Below, in pieces: positions 43,881-54,779 of a stretch of 64,000 nt of DNA. The position numbers were made by a program, and so were the translations under genes. Positions within the stretch are counted from its first letter, which is position 1, and each line of letters begins with the position of its first letter. The notes under the pieces are model-generated. The model had not been told where the DNA came from and ran no database searches. It worked only from the letters and a program-made list of their open reading frames with translations. Origin of the DNA: Isoetes taiwanensis (lineage: Eukaryota > Streptophyta > Lycopodiopsida > Isoetales > Isoetaceae); assembly GCA_021234155.1 (NCBI GenBank), contig JAJEKV010000040.1:3823799-3887798 (forward strand). Reading direction: 5' to 3'.

Positions 43881-46880
43881 ACTACAATTTGAAATTGTGG
43901 TTCTTTGATTGTTGGCCACTATGAAGAATGTGGCGATTTTTGTATTTGACAAATGCTAAAAAGGAAGGAAGGTGTGAAAGTGAGTGTGGGTGTGAGTGGC
44001 ATATGTTGTGTTGATTTGCTATGTAATAGAAATGCGAAAGAGTCGCCTCTAGTTACATCTTGAAATGCATCATGATATGAAATTGATAGAAATGTTAAGA
44101 AAATATTCCTAGCATACTCCATCCCTTGATTGAGGCTTTGATTACATACACAAATCCATCAATACCACTATAAAGAATTGTTCTATTTATTGTGATCGGA
44201 AATATTAGTGGTGAGTCTATTAGTGAATATATATATATGCATTTCCTTTTTACATTAATATTACAGCTGTCAATGTACATTGTTGTTTGTTGTTTGCGCT
44301 GTCGGGCTTTAGCAGCAACTTGAAGAGTTTGTTGTTCCATCTTTGGTTAGAATAAACAAATACCTTTTGGGGGCAAAGGTTCTTAAGAATTCACCGATCT
44401 GAAGCCAATATCTCCAGGATTATGAATTTGAACTTAAGATTGAAGCATAGATATATTACACTACGTTGTCTTTATTTGGTAAATTTGGGCTAGCCTATTG
44501 TTTTACCAATTGTCGAGCCTTACCATGTCTAAACAATTATAGACATCAAATTCCATATCTGACGTTCAGTTATAGGCGTTCAATTATGGATATTCCATTG
44601 TATTGGTACTTCTATTTCAATGATTTTATGCTAAGATTGATTAAATAGCTAAGTTTTGTCGCACCATTTCTTACAATGCCTTTTCTAGCTAAGATGTTAA
44701 ACCAACATTGAGACCAGGTTTTTTTTCTTATTCTTGGAGATTGTATTCTCAAAGATGTCTTTAGAGGAAGCATTCTCTCTCATTGTCGAATGTAACTTAA
44801 TATGGTGACATTACTTATGCCTATTTCGGTACTTGTACACATGGAGCAACATGGGTGGGCTCTTTCTTGGTATGCAAGTGTGTTTGTAAAACAACATTGA
44901 ATGACAATGAGATTTGAATTTGGGGCCAAAAGAGGGAAAGGGGATATACTTGCATTATGTGGTAGTGGATGTTAGATGATTATAGAAGTTATTCTAGCTC
45001 GAAGTTACCCCAAAAGTTACAAAGTTGCCACATGATTATTACTCACTTTGACTGTTGTGCAAGATTGGTATGCAAATCCTCATTTTCATGTGGCAAGTGC
45101 AAAGTGGCGATGACAATCACTGTTGCATTTGTTCATGCATTTTCTCTTATAGCATCGGAACAGGAAGAAAAGATGAGTTCAAAGTTTGTTTGACACTTCG
45201 ATATGCAAGTGATATTGCAAGGCACATTTAGACAATTAAAATTTGAATCCCATATGGATCAAGTTTGTGCTTTTTTGAAGATCTCGGTCTTGACATTTTA
45301 GCGGCTCTTTTCGGCTGGGGGTGAAAGGTCAACCAAGATCGAATATAGCTGGTTTTTCTCAAAATCTATTGAGGTAGATAGTGAGGTAGAGCTATTTATA
45401 GATGTAATCATTGTTTGCAAAGCTAATAATTTGGTTCTCATAACTATCGCCCCATTTAAACAAACTTACCTAATAGGAGTTATGAAGTTGATGTATAAAA
45501 TTGTTTCCATGTTCCTATATCAAATAGTTGATTAGAAAGACCCATGTAACAAAACAAAACCTAAATAGGAGTTATGAAGTTGAGATGTACAAAATCGTTT
45601 CCATAATAAATGTTGTGTTCCTATATGAAATAGCCGATTCATCTCAATGAGCTTCATGAGGGCAAAATGCGCTTTATTATATCCGTAATGGGGACCGTAT
45701 TGAAAATAGAGATGACCTATGTAACAAACAAAAGCATCTCAATAAGCTTCATGATGGCAAAATGTGGTTTATTGTATTTGTAACAAAGATCATATTGAAA
45801 TTAGAGATGAGAAGACCTGCTTCCAATGGGGTTATTCAATCTAGGTTGTCATCTATCTAAAATGAACTCAAAGATTGCCACCTTTCTTGACTTCAAACCT
45901 TTTTTTACTCCATCATTCTCGAGTGCCATCTATCTTAAGATTGCCGAGTACAATAATGTAGCAATATACTTTCTATGCTACAAAGCTTTCACACTTGCAT
46001 ACATTACGAGATGCTAATAAGTGACCTTGTTTGTTCCTCCCCACATTGCAAAGATTATTAATTGGGGATCGAGGAAGGAGGGCACCCTTATCCCCAACTT
46101 TAAGCATGTGCATGGAACTATAGTATCTTGTATGAATTTGGAAGTCTTTATTGATAGGCCTTCCCACCATGCAAGCAAATAGGATATACCTGCAATTGCA
46201 ACCCACATTGGGACATGCATGGTCTTCAAAAATATTTCATATCTTACAGCTTTTTGAATGTCCCAAAGCAAGAAGGGTAAGTCATTTCAGATATTTAAAA
46301 GAACTCGTATGTCAAACTCTATAGCAGCTCCATCAAATGCTCGTTCTTTAAAATGGTAGTTACATAACATTCATGTATTAATCAATCAACTACATATAAC
46401 TTCGAGCTTACCTTATTGAAAACTTTTTTGCTTTTGCATTTTCTAGTGCATTCTATGTTTTCTTACCTTATTGAAAACTTTTTGCTTTTGCATGAAAATG
46501 AAGTGTATTCTATGTTTTCTAGTGCATTCTATGTTTTCCGAATAAGTCAATCTTACCTCAATGATTGAACAACGCCCGGCATTCCTCCATCCGGACTTAG
46601 GCCTCTCCGGTTCGGTCAACCTTCATTGATCTGCACTCAATCTGAACTTTTATCTCCATGGTGCAAGCTCAATGGAACATACATGCTCCTTGAAAATATG
46701 TCATAGCTGCACATGAGCACACCGAAGGGCTCGAGGCAATTTTTTAATGTCCCCGCACAAATGAAGCAATTTCAGATGGAATACTCTAGAGGCATGATTT
46801 ATGTACCTACTTTGCTCATAAGATTGGGTTGAAGCTATAGGCTAAAATCAAAAGGGTAGAGATTTTATGATGGAAAAGGA
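43881..46880. other. AT-rich DNA, possible interior of the Helitron
   Basis: No coding or RNA gene is recognised. Repeated words such as AAACAAAACCTAAATAGGAG-like and TTCTAGTGCATTCTATGTTTT (about 46440-46540) are local direct repeats. Confidence 0.4.
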
Positions 46881-46885
46881 AACAA

Positions 46886-47161
46886 ATGGATGAGACTCCT
46901 TGCGACCTCTTGTCTCCTTGCAATCGCATGCATCCGAACGTAAAAACGAGGCCTAAAATCACTAAGTCAAATTCAGATTATGGGAAATCAGATGCTAGGC
47001 ATGATGAACTATGCCTAAAATCCTTGCCTCTTGATGCAAACGAAAACTTTGATGTACAAAACCCGTTGGTGAAGAAATTCTGCGAAGACCGGCATGCATC
47101 CATGTCTAACAAGAGGGCATACTATAGTATCCTCGTGATCTTTGCAACAATATTCGGATAA
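46886..47161 (+). CDS. unrecognised 91-codon frame
   Basis: MDETPCDLLSPCNRMHPNVK opens a polar, coding-like frame that ends in a short hydrophobic stretch (YYSILVIFATIFG). It is better in composition than neighbouring chance frames. It may be a captured exon. No family, splice sites or promoter can be named. Confidence 0.25.
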   Translation: MDETPCDLLSPCNRMHPNVKTRPKITKSNSDYGKSDARHDELCLKSLPLDANENFDVQNPLVKKFCEDRHASMSNKRAYYSILVIFATIFG

Positions 47162-47993
47162 GTAGGAATACTTTTGAGCATTGCACTTTTGACGAACAAC
47201 GATAAAAGCTACCGGATAATAGCTTGATGTGTCGAAAAAAAGATAGTAGAGAAAGGATCAAGCTTACGGGATCTCTAAATTGTGAAGAGAAGATCTGGGG
47301 ACTCCATCTACAAGGGCAAACGATCCTCCATTAGGACATGTAGAAATAGCCATGGTGATAATCGGGCATACGAATCATTGCAAAATATAGAATAGCCATG
47401 GTGAGGATTCCAATAACCATGATCTGATCCGGCATTGGGACAAATGATGCCAAAAGAGCTACTGATGTCATACAAAGACTCCCCTCGTGACGGAATATTC
47501 TATGCCTTATTTTAGAAGATGGCGGGGGAATTGAACTCAAGCTCCGAGCACCGGCCATTTGGTTCAAGAAGAGCCGTAGAACGAAACAAAAGTGTTAGAA
47601 CAAATCGGAAGTAGAATAAAGGCTAAAGAATGAAGAAGTAGGAAAAAGAAAGAATAATCATTCTTCTAGCCCGACCGCCTCGTTCTTATCGATTAGTGAG
47701 CAAATGAGGTCTCACCGGATTTGCCTTATCTCGTGATGAAAAATGATGTCGTTGCTCCAAGCTCCATAACCCCGCTTACATCAAAACTTTAGGAGGATCA
47801 TCGAAAATCGGCTTTATAAAAGAAGAGCTGGATGGTGATGCACATCGCCCCTCATACGATGGGCGCCCGCTTGAAAAAATGCAATCACGAATCGACTATT
47901 TAGAACTAATAATGAAAGAACCGGTTGGAGCCTTTGCATCATAACCATAGCCGCCTCGTCTCCAACTTGAAAGAACCGGTTGGAGCCTTTGCA
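47162..47993. repeat. intergenic with a 41-bp tandem repeat
   Basis: TGAAAGAACCGGTTGGAGCC and the following CTTTGCATCATAACCATAG occur twice at about 47916-47957 and 47963-48005. AATAGCCATGGTGA occurs at about 47345 and 47391. No gene is recognised. Confidence 0.6.
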
Positions 47994-48432
47994 TCATAAC
48001 CATAGCCGGATCGAACTCTGAATACACACACCACGAACAATCTTCCATCGGTAGTCAGAGATGTCGATCCAAACGCCTACTCGAATACCTTGAAAATAAG
48101 AAATCTTCATCCCTATTCCATATCCGAACAAAAACCGTGGCGGGCATGCCAAGATAACGCATCCGTGTAGATCATAATCCATCGGCCCCAAAATGAACAT
48201 ACTTTTTGAAATCATATTGCAGCTGATATGCCCGATTTTTGGAAGTTCGGAAATCTTTTCCGGCAGCCAAAACATTAAAAACCTTAGAAAAACCAACCCA
48301 GAAAAAAATCCAAAAAGTTTTCGGAACCCCGGAAAAACCAAATTTAAACAATAGGATATTAGATATATTACAACATGCACCAAATACATTACCTATCTGG
48401 CAATAGGCATCAAAATGACTTATCCTTCCCAA
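47994..48432 (-). pseudogene. unrecognised coding-like frame
   Basis: The minus-strand frame contains ELPKIGHISCNM, MDYDLHGCVILACPPRFLFG, IRVGVWIDISDYRW and other well-composed stretches. They are reminiscent of, but not clearly, plant retroelement ORF1-type proteins. An overlapping second frame suggests a shift near 48300. Function is unassigned. Confidence 0.25.
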
Positions 48433-50130
48433 GCTAATTCCAAATAAGACTATTTTGTCTGTGCTATATTCCTCTTGAGAATAGTGAATGATATGTATCC
48501 ATATCTCTTATGCTTTCCTCGTCATAATTACGATGTCCAAAGAGAATAACATGATAAAGAGCTTATGCACAAAACCGTGCAAGCTTAATGCAAGACAAAA
48601 CTCATATGATGATAATATCCAGTGGATAGAACTGTAGTGCAAGACATCTCTTATAGGGATCCTATATGCAAGTTTTGAATAGCTGACACTAACTTGCATA
48701 GAAGAAGGGGAAAATGCTCAAAATCATAAGGAGCTCTTGAATGCATAAAAATATTGTGGTCAAATTCTGAGTTATCATAATAAAATATCCACTCTGCAAT
48801 AGATTAGCTCGTTCTAAAAACATAACCATTGCTGTAATAGAAATTTCAATTAAATGAAGTGTCCATTCTAAAAAAAACACTCAGCAATCAAAATCAATGA
48901 CTTTACAATACAAAGAAGGGCGTAGGGCAAAATGAGTTTCATATTGTCGGGAAAAAAATTGTGGAGTCTAAAATGCCAAAAACCTTAGCCCAAATTCAAA
49001 TGAAGAATACAAAAACATTTTCTAGTGCCAAAAATACAACCAGTAATTTTGACCATCAGATCATTAGATACATCTAGAATATGCCCAAACCCACCCTACC
49101 CCTAATGAATTGCCTCTTAACAAGGGGGGCAAACCAACAATCCGAAACTTCAACAGTGCAGAATCATCAAGAATGTCCTTAGCAAGAGGTTGGAAATTGA
49201 TTTAGTGAGTAGTTTCGATTATTCTCCAAAAATAGCCTCCTGCTCTTATGCAATCCGGGATAAAATACGGCTTTGAATAAGGTCCTTAGATCATAAGTAT
49301 CTTCAAATTTCATCTCAAGCATTGAACAACTTCAATATTAAAATGGCATTTTCCCTTAGTGAATGAGGATCTATAACGTTAACTACTTCTAAATACATGT
49401 CTAACTCAATGCTCGCAAATGAATCTCAAATTTGAACCTCAACTTGAGACACTCAAAACAACACCATGTTTTTCGATATGAGAGCATAATATTATGGTTT
49501 GTGATCCGCTTGGAGATGCTTTTACAATGGTTTCAAGCTGACACAAGTTCATCCTATAATAGATTTAGAAGAAGAGAAATATCCGCAGCGGCCTTAATTG
49601 CCACGATAAATTTTTTCTATAATTATAAATTCGGTTATGGTAGGTCCCTGTGCTTTTTTTATGCATATAATAAATGCTCACAAGCTATTTATTTAAGGCT
49701 CTAATCCTGCCCCATGCCAAATAGCATTATTTGGATTTGTCTGCCGCCCAACAACTTTTTAGGTTTGCCACTTTCTACGTGGATGACTATGGTGCTTGCC
49801 TAGACCTCAACAACTTTGTGGCCATGATGGGGGATTCAAATTATACTAGCCATACAACTCCCTTGATTGAACTTCATGGAGTTTATTTTCGATGAGAACG
49901 TGCGTATACAATAAGAGGAGAAAAAATTATACATGTATGATAAGGGTTTATCTGTGGATGTAAAGAGGGATTATTCAGTTTATGTTTCTACACTATTAAA
50001 TATATTGTATAATTACATGGGAGGGGTATATTTGCCAGTGATAAAATTACTTGTACAAAGTATAGCACGGGTGCAAAATTTTTGACAATATGAGATGTTA
50101 TGGGACGGGTTATTTTACCAGTAAAGGTAT
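48433..50130. other. intergenic, no gene seen
   Basis: AT-rich sequence with only short frames and no recognised repeat or element. Confidence 0.5.
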
Positions 50131-50298
50131 CTATATAAGAGCTTCTTCTGGCCTTCTCCACGTAGAAGACATATCCACTATAGCTTAGATGCATCCCTTG
50201 GGGTCGTCAGAAAAAATGGATACATGAGAGTTTTTTCTGATCCTCTCTGCATGTAAAAGATATATCCCCCATAGCCAGGTGCATCCATTGAGGTCGTC
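50131..50298. repeat. tandem duplication, period 89 bp
   Basis: Units 50131-50210 and 50220-50298 share GAGAGTTTTTTCTG/GAGCTTCTTCTG, AAGACATATCC/AAGATATATCC and GCATCC...GGTCGTCA. They are clearly diverged. Confidence 0.65.
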
Positions 50299-50409
50299 AA
50301 ATCTCATCTCCAATGGGCACCAATGTGATAACTGGATTGCCATTATATGCCACTGGAGTGGGGCTACCATTCTTGCTTTTTTATCTTCTTTCTATTTTAT
50401 TTTTGGCAA

Positions 50410-53190
50410 CAATTTGATCTACTGTGGCCAAAATTCATAGAAATTATACAATATTTATGGGAAGTTAGGCCCTTTTTCCATGGCACCTCTGTCTTATATT
50501 TAGCTTAATATTATTGGGCCACATAAGATAATAAGTCACCCTAGTTTTTCCACTACACAATTTAAGACATGTCTTAAATGGGTTCCGTACAAGTTGAGTG
50601 GAGCATTTTATTAGGGAAACCCCCACCACAAAATAAGGTATGCACTAGTAACCTATCCAGAGCTTCTCGCCGCATCATTCGGTGTCCTAAAAATAAGTAA
50701 ACGAGGCATGATTGGAAGCATATTGGAATGGATCGTGAAGCGATTGATGAATGGATCGCCGATGGTGGGCTGATTGGAATGGACGGTGGCTGATTGGGCT
50801 GTTTCTTTGCGTACCGTGGGTTCATCCACCGACCGAATCTGCGATGAGGCACTGGAATGGGTTCTAGGATCCAAAAATCTGATTCGAAATGGGTTCTGAT
50901 CCGAAACTAAAGATTTTGAGCGAAAATAGCCAAAATCAAATTGGCAACATCTTGAAGAATGCATCCACGGTCATGACGGATAAATCTTACAAGAAAGAGG
51001 GCGGATTTCGGTGTTGGGCCATATCCATCTTCGCCAAGGCAATAAGTATGTTAGAAAATTTGAGAAAAATGCGCCGAACAACTAAAAAAGAGAGAAAAGA
51101 TTTGTTAATATGTTACCGGAATACTGTAAGACGGCATTGATCGCTACAAAACAGAAGACCGTTCACCTTCCACCATGGCCAAGCAAGAAGATGTTGTGAA
51201 GCATTGCAGGTCGATAGCAGGTCTCTGCTCCAGGTTTAGAAAATGGTCGTGGAAAACCCACATTATAAAACACCTCTTAGCTTAATGGTAGATGTTTTGT
51301 ATTTTACGCAATGGAAAATCGATTTTTTTAGGACATGTCTTGTGAAGATGACATGGATCCCAAAAGGGTGTCTTATAAAAATACGACAGCCTTAAAATAA
51401 GACTGCTGTGGAAAAAGGGCCTTATGCCCGGAGTATCGATATGATTTGGGAAGTACCAATTTTTTGTTTCTATCGATTTGGTTCTAGGGCTTGGCTTGCA
51501 ATGATTTCAAACCATGTTTTCTTTCTCTTCTATGAAACTTAAACGTGCATTCAAGATTGGAAAACAGTGACGGAGAAGTAAGACAGATGGAGGCAACAAT
51601 CCTACCTGCAATAACTGTCTTTTTTTTAATGTCAATTTTAGCTACTGGTTCCGTAGAATTCAGAGATACAAATCATGATGGGATAACGTAGCAAGGGTTG
51701 AAGGCAACCTGTTAATCTGCACTGCGAAACAATGTTGGACTATCCACGTTGTAGCCACCTAAGATTTGTGTGCAAGTGGAGAGCTTTAAATCATTGAATT
51801 TGATCTACGGTGGCCAAAATCCATAGAAATTACATGCTGTTCATGGGAAGTTATTCCTAGAATATGATATGATTTGGGAAGTACCAATTTTTTACTTTTA
51901 TCGATTTGGTTCTAGGGTTGGGCTTGCAATGATTTCGAACCATTTTTTCTTTCTTTTCTATGAAACTTATTCTAGAATGGGACTCGCATGAAACCAACAA
52001 ACCGCCCGACTTGCTTCTCATTCATCTCATCAGATTTTTCTACAATGGTGGATAGTGAGTAGCCGCACACATGCGAACTACCCACAAAAATAAAGGGAAA
52101 ATCCAATTATATCATTTGGACCCCAACAAATTACAATGCTAATAGAGATTGGGCTAGTGTACCTGCCGAAAGCTTATCACCGGGATTAAAAAACCCCGCC
52201 CTTTCGGGTTTTCGAGGAAAAACCCTAGTGATAAACCTTCCGACAAGGGGCTTGGACAAACGCAAAGGCATAAAAACGCCCAAAACCCACGAATGGAAAA
52301 GTCGAAAACAGACGCCTCCGCTCACTCAACACGCACATCACCAACAAAACAACAAGACAAAACAAACCTCCCAAAGTGGAGGGGCTGATTCTGTAGCGTG
52401 CCACGTGATAAAAATACAAAAAAAAAGAGGGGAGGGTGGGTTCCGCGAGAATAAGGTGCTGGCGAGAGAGAAGAGGAAGCCGATGAGATGTTGCTTTGCT
52501 TAATCGCGCCTAAAATAGCGAACTCCCAACTGTAGAATGGGCATCGCCCCGCCCGCATGCATGCAAAACATGCATGCTCGTCCCATTCTAGAATGGCGAT
52601 CCGATGTCTCGGATCGATGGGATTCTAGAATGGGACTCGCATGAAACCAACAAACCGCCCGAAATACCAAAGGACTTCCTTACAAACTAGGATCGAGGAC
52701 CGAAGGTCACGGGGACGAAAGGCTAAAGGCCGGAAAAGGACAAAGAAGAAAGAAACGCCAAATTGGCCAAACCAAGCGGGGAGAAGCCCCTCCCTGCACG
52801 GGAAACAAATCACGAGAAATAAGGTACTGGCGAGAGAAGAGGAAGCCGATGAGATGTTCTTTTTTTCAGAATCACGCCTAAAATAGCGAACTCCCAACCA
52901 GAATGGGCATGCGCCGCCCGCATGCATGCAAAACATACATGCTCGTCCCATTCTAGAATGGCGATCCGATGTCTCGGATCGATGGGATTAAACGCACATT
53001 CGAGATTGTAAAACAGTGGCACGGATACATCGGGAAGTAAGACAGACGGAGGCAAGAATCCTGCCTGCAATAACTGTTTTTTTTTATGTTAATTTTAGCT
53101 TCTGGTTCTGTAGAATCAGAGATACAAATCACGATGGGATAATGCAACAAGGGCCGAAGGTGCTGCAACCTGTTAATCTGCCAACAATTT
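50410..53190. repeat. region of interleaved duplicated blocks
   Basis: Four block pairs are visible: about 50410-50470 with 51795-51855; 51432-51540 with 51869-51970; 51541-51737 with 52989-53190; and 52452-52658 with 52818-52986. The blocks keep high identity. Near 52538-52620 and 52905-52985 the blocks hold inverted CATTCTAGAATG and GCATGCATGC words. No gene is recognised. Confidence 0.75.
52173..52235 (-). mobile_element. LINE C-type 3' hairpin, isolated copy with GAAA cap
   Basis: On the minus strand TTATCAC pairs with GTGATAA, CCTCG with CGGGG, and CCC[GAAA]GGG forms the cap; the AAAA internal loop and the T-run are kept. No TATTC tail or CCGTGGACG word follows, so this is either an eroded copy or a member of another family sharing the structure. 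Confidence 0.6.
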
Positions 53191-53394
53191 GCTCGGACCA
53201 ACCAATAGTGCTTCACGCTCCATCACTTGTTAATTTATTGAGGTAGGGCTACTGAACTTAGGAACTTTTGGATAATTGTTTTTTCTGGTGCTTAATTTTA
53301 GTAGTCTCAGTAGAAGGGCATGGTTGAGAGTATTTGAAGCCCATTTCTAGACACCATGCATACCGTCAGATGCATGAGCCTACAAAACTTCAAC

Positions 53395-53640
53395 ACAAGG
53401 AACTTTGCATGCGAGTTCAATATTTGTTGGTGTATACTTGTCTAGATTATGTTCCTCTTTTAGCCAACCACCTCATTCATCTATTTACTAACTGCAAAAA
53501 TTTGGTTGAAGCCAACCAAGCACTTGGTAAAATTGCAACGCCAGATCAGTATACGCAGAATGCAATTTTTTACGCCCATACCAAGGCTGGAAAAGATGAG
53601 ATATCACTCCTGTTGTATCATACTTTTAAGTATCTTGATG
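53395..53640 (+). pseudogene. PPR protein fragment
   Basis: In one frame: LLANHLIHLFTNCKNLVEAN, QALGKIATPDQYTQNAIFYA, HTKAGKDEISLLLYH. This follows the plant PPR (P-L-S type) pattern NHLI-MF--CG-L-EA---F--I--P--YTWNAII-AH---G. It holds one and a half repeats only and lacks the Trp of the second repeat. No start, no further repeats and no E/DYW domain are present. It is a relic of an organelle RNA-processing protein gene. Confidence 0.6.
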
Positions 53641-53683
53641 ATGAGACATCATACTTTTCATACTTTTAAGTATCTTGAAGGCA

Positions 53684-53926
53684 TGTTGGAAATATAACAT
53701 GCAAGGAATAAAGTGATGCAGCAAGACAAAGAGAGCGAGACAGAAAGAACACAAGGTAAATCCCAAAGTGAATATCTAATTCATGAAGAGTACATGCTCT
53801 TATATACAATAATGAAAGGCTAATAGGCAAAGACCCTTTTAGCTCCATGAACTATTAATAAACAATGACCTATCAATAGACAAAGGCTAAGATTGTATGG
53901 ATGTATTATAAATACATTCCAACATC
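53684..53926 (-). repeat. Copia-type LTR, 243 bp
   Basis: On the minus strand it starts TGTTGGAATGTATTTATAAT and ends ATATTTCCAACA, giving TG...CA with imperfect 5-8-bp inverted ends (TGTTGGAA/TTCCAACA). It contains a TATATAAG promoter-like word near 53808. A polypurine tract precedes it (53927-53935, GGGGGGA on the minus strand), so it is a 3' LTR. Confidence 0.8.
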
Positions 53927-54225
53927 CCCCCTACAATCTTGGTCTCTTTGTAAAACAAAATAAGTGGCATGTATCTTCGAGGGTGAGATCAAATGCACAA
54001 TGTATGATATATGTCCCCCCTGCAAAGTTGATCTCTAGCTCGAGTAAAAAAAACCTTTTGTGGGAATCAAAAGGAAAAAACCCGAGCTCCCTCTGAGAAT
54101 ATATTCATAGCACGCAGTAAGTGCTTTCGTAAATATATCAGCACGTATTCGAGGCGAAGAAAAATCAGTTCTATAGAAAATTGATACAGTCCTTGACCTG
54201 TAAGATAATGTTGTTGCCATGCCTG
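53927..54225 (-). mobile_element. 3' end of a second Copia element (truncated)
   Basis: Upstream of the LTR on the minus strand, the RNase H end ADIFTKALTA is readable (about 54110-54140). It is followed by two purine tracts (GCAGGGGGGA near 54015 and GTAGGGGGGA before the LTR), as in many Copia elements. Everything upstream of about 54230 is missing. Confidence 0.7.
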
Positions 54226-54330
54226 TTCTTTTCTATAAAAAATGACAGAAGATAATCAGATTAAATTTGTAATTAAAAAGAATAATAAATTCAACTTTTT
54301 AAAGGTGAAGAATAATCATGCATATAATAG

Positions 54331-54575
54331 CATATGGGTAATCTCTCCATGCTTTCAAAAATGTTCACCTGCATAATATGATATATGATTAAAATTTTTA
54401 TTACCATATATTATGGAGAATAAAAAACAACTTATATGCGCATATGGAGAATATCGCTCCGTTGCTGTCATAAATAAAAACTTGTATTAGCATATGGGAA
54501 ATGTCACTCCATTGCTTTCATAAAGAAAAATTTTATTAGCATATGGGGAATGTCACTCCATAGCATTCAAAGATT
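54331..54575. repeat. tandem repeat of about 50 bp, CATATGGG units
   Basis: Units begin with CATATGGR near 54331, 54441, 54491 and 54540, each followed by AATRTC-CTCC, TGCTTTCAT and an AAAA-TTTTATTAG stretch. The first unit is separated by AT-rich DNA. Confidence 0.75.
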
Positions 54576-54671
54576 TAATAAATCACTTAGCTTTTCCACG
54601 ATGTTTCCAAACTTTGATAAATCACATGGCTTTTCCGCTCACACTATCTCCCCCCGATTGGGGTTATTAAA

Positions 54672-54722
54672 AAAAAAAATGGAAACCCTTCCAAATTTCC
54701 TTAAAATCCGGAAGGGTTTCCA
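54672..54722. repeat. foldback of GGAAACCCTTCC units (short copy)
   Basis: An A-run followed by TGGAAACCCTTCC and, 12 bases on, the inverse GGAAGGGTTTCC, forming a hairpin. It is related to the larger array at 57255-57640. Confidence 0.8.
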
Positions 54723-54779
54723 CGACAATATAATTTTTTTTGGTTTCCATGCCGTAATTAATGCTTCGAATTAATTTTT

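Noticed and set aside
47244-47252. TCTCTACTAT as the definite Helitron 5' end
   Set aside because: The preceding base on that strand is T instead of the expected A, and such a 10-base word can occur by chance in 64 kb.
47500-47560. tRNA-like T-arm word (GAGTTCAATTCCC) on the minus strand
   Set aside because: No cloverleaf, A box or acceptor stem can be drawn around it.
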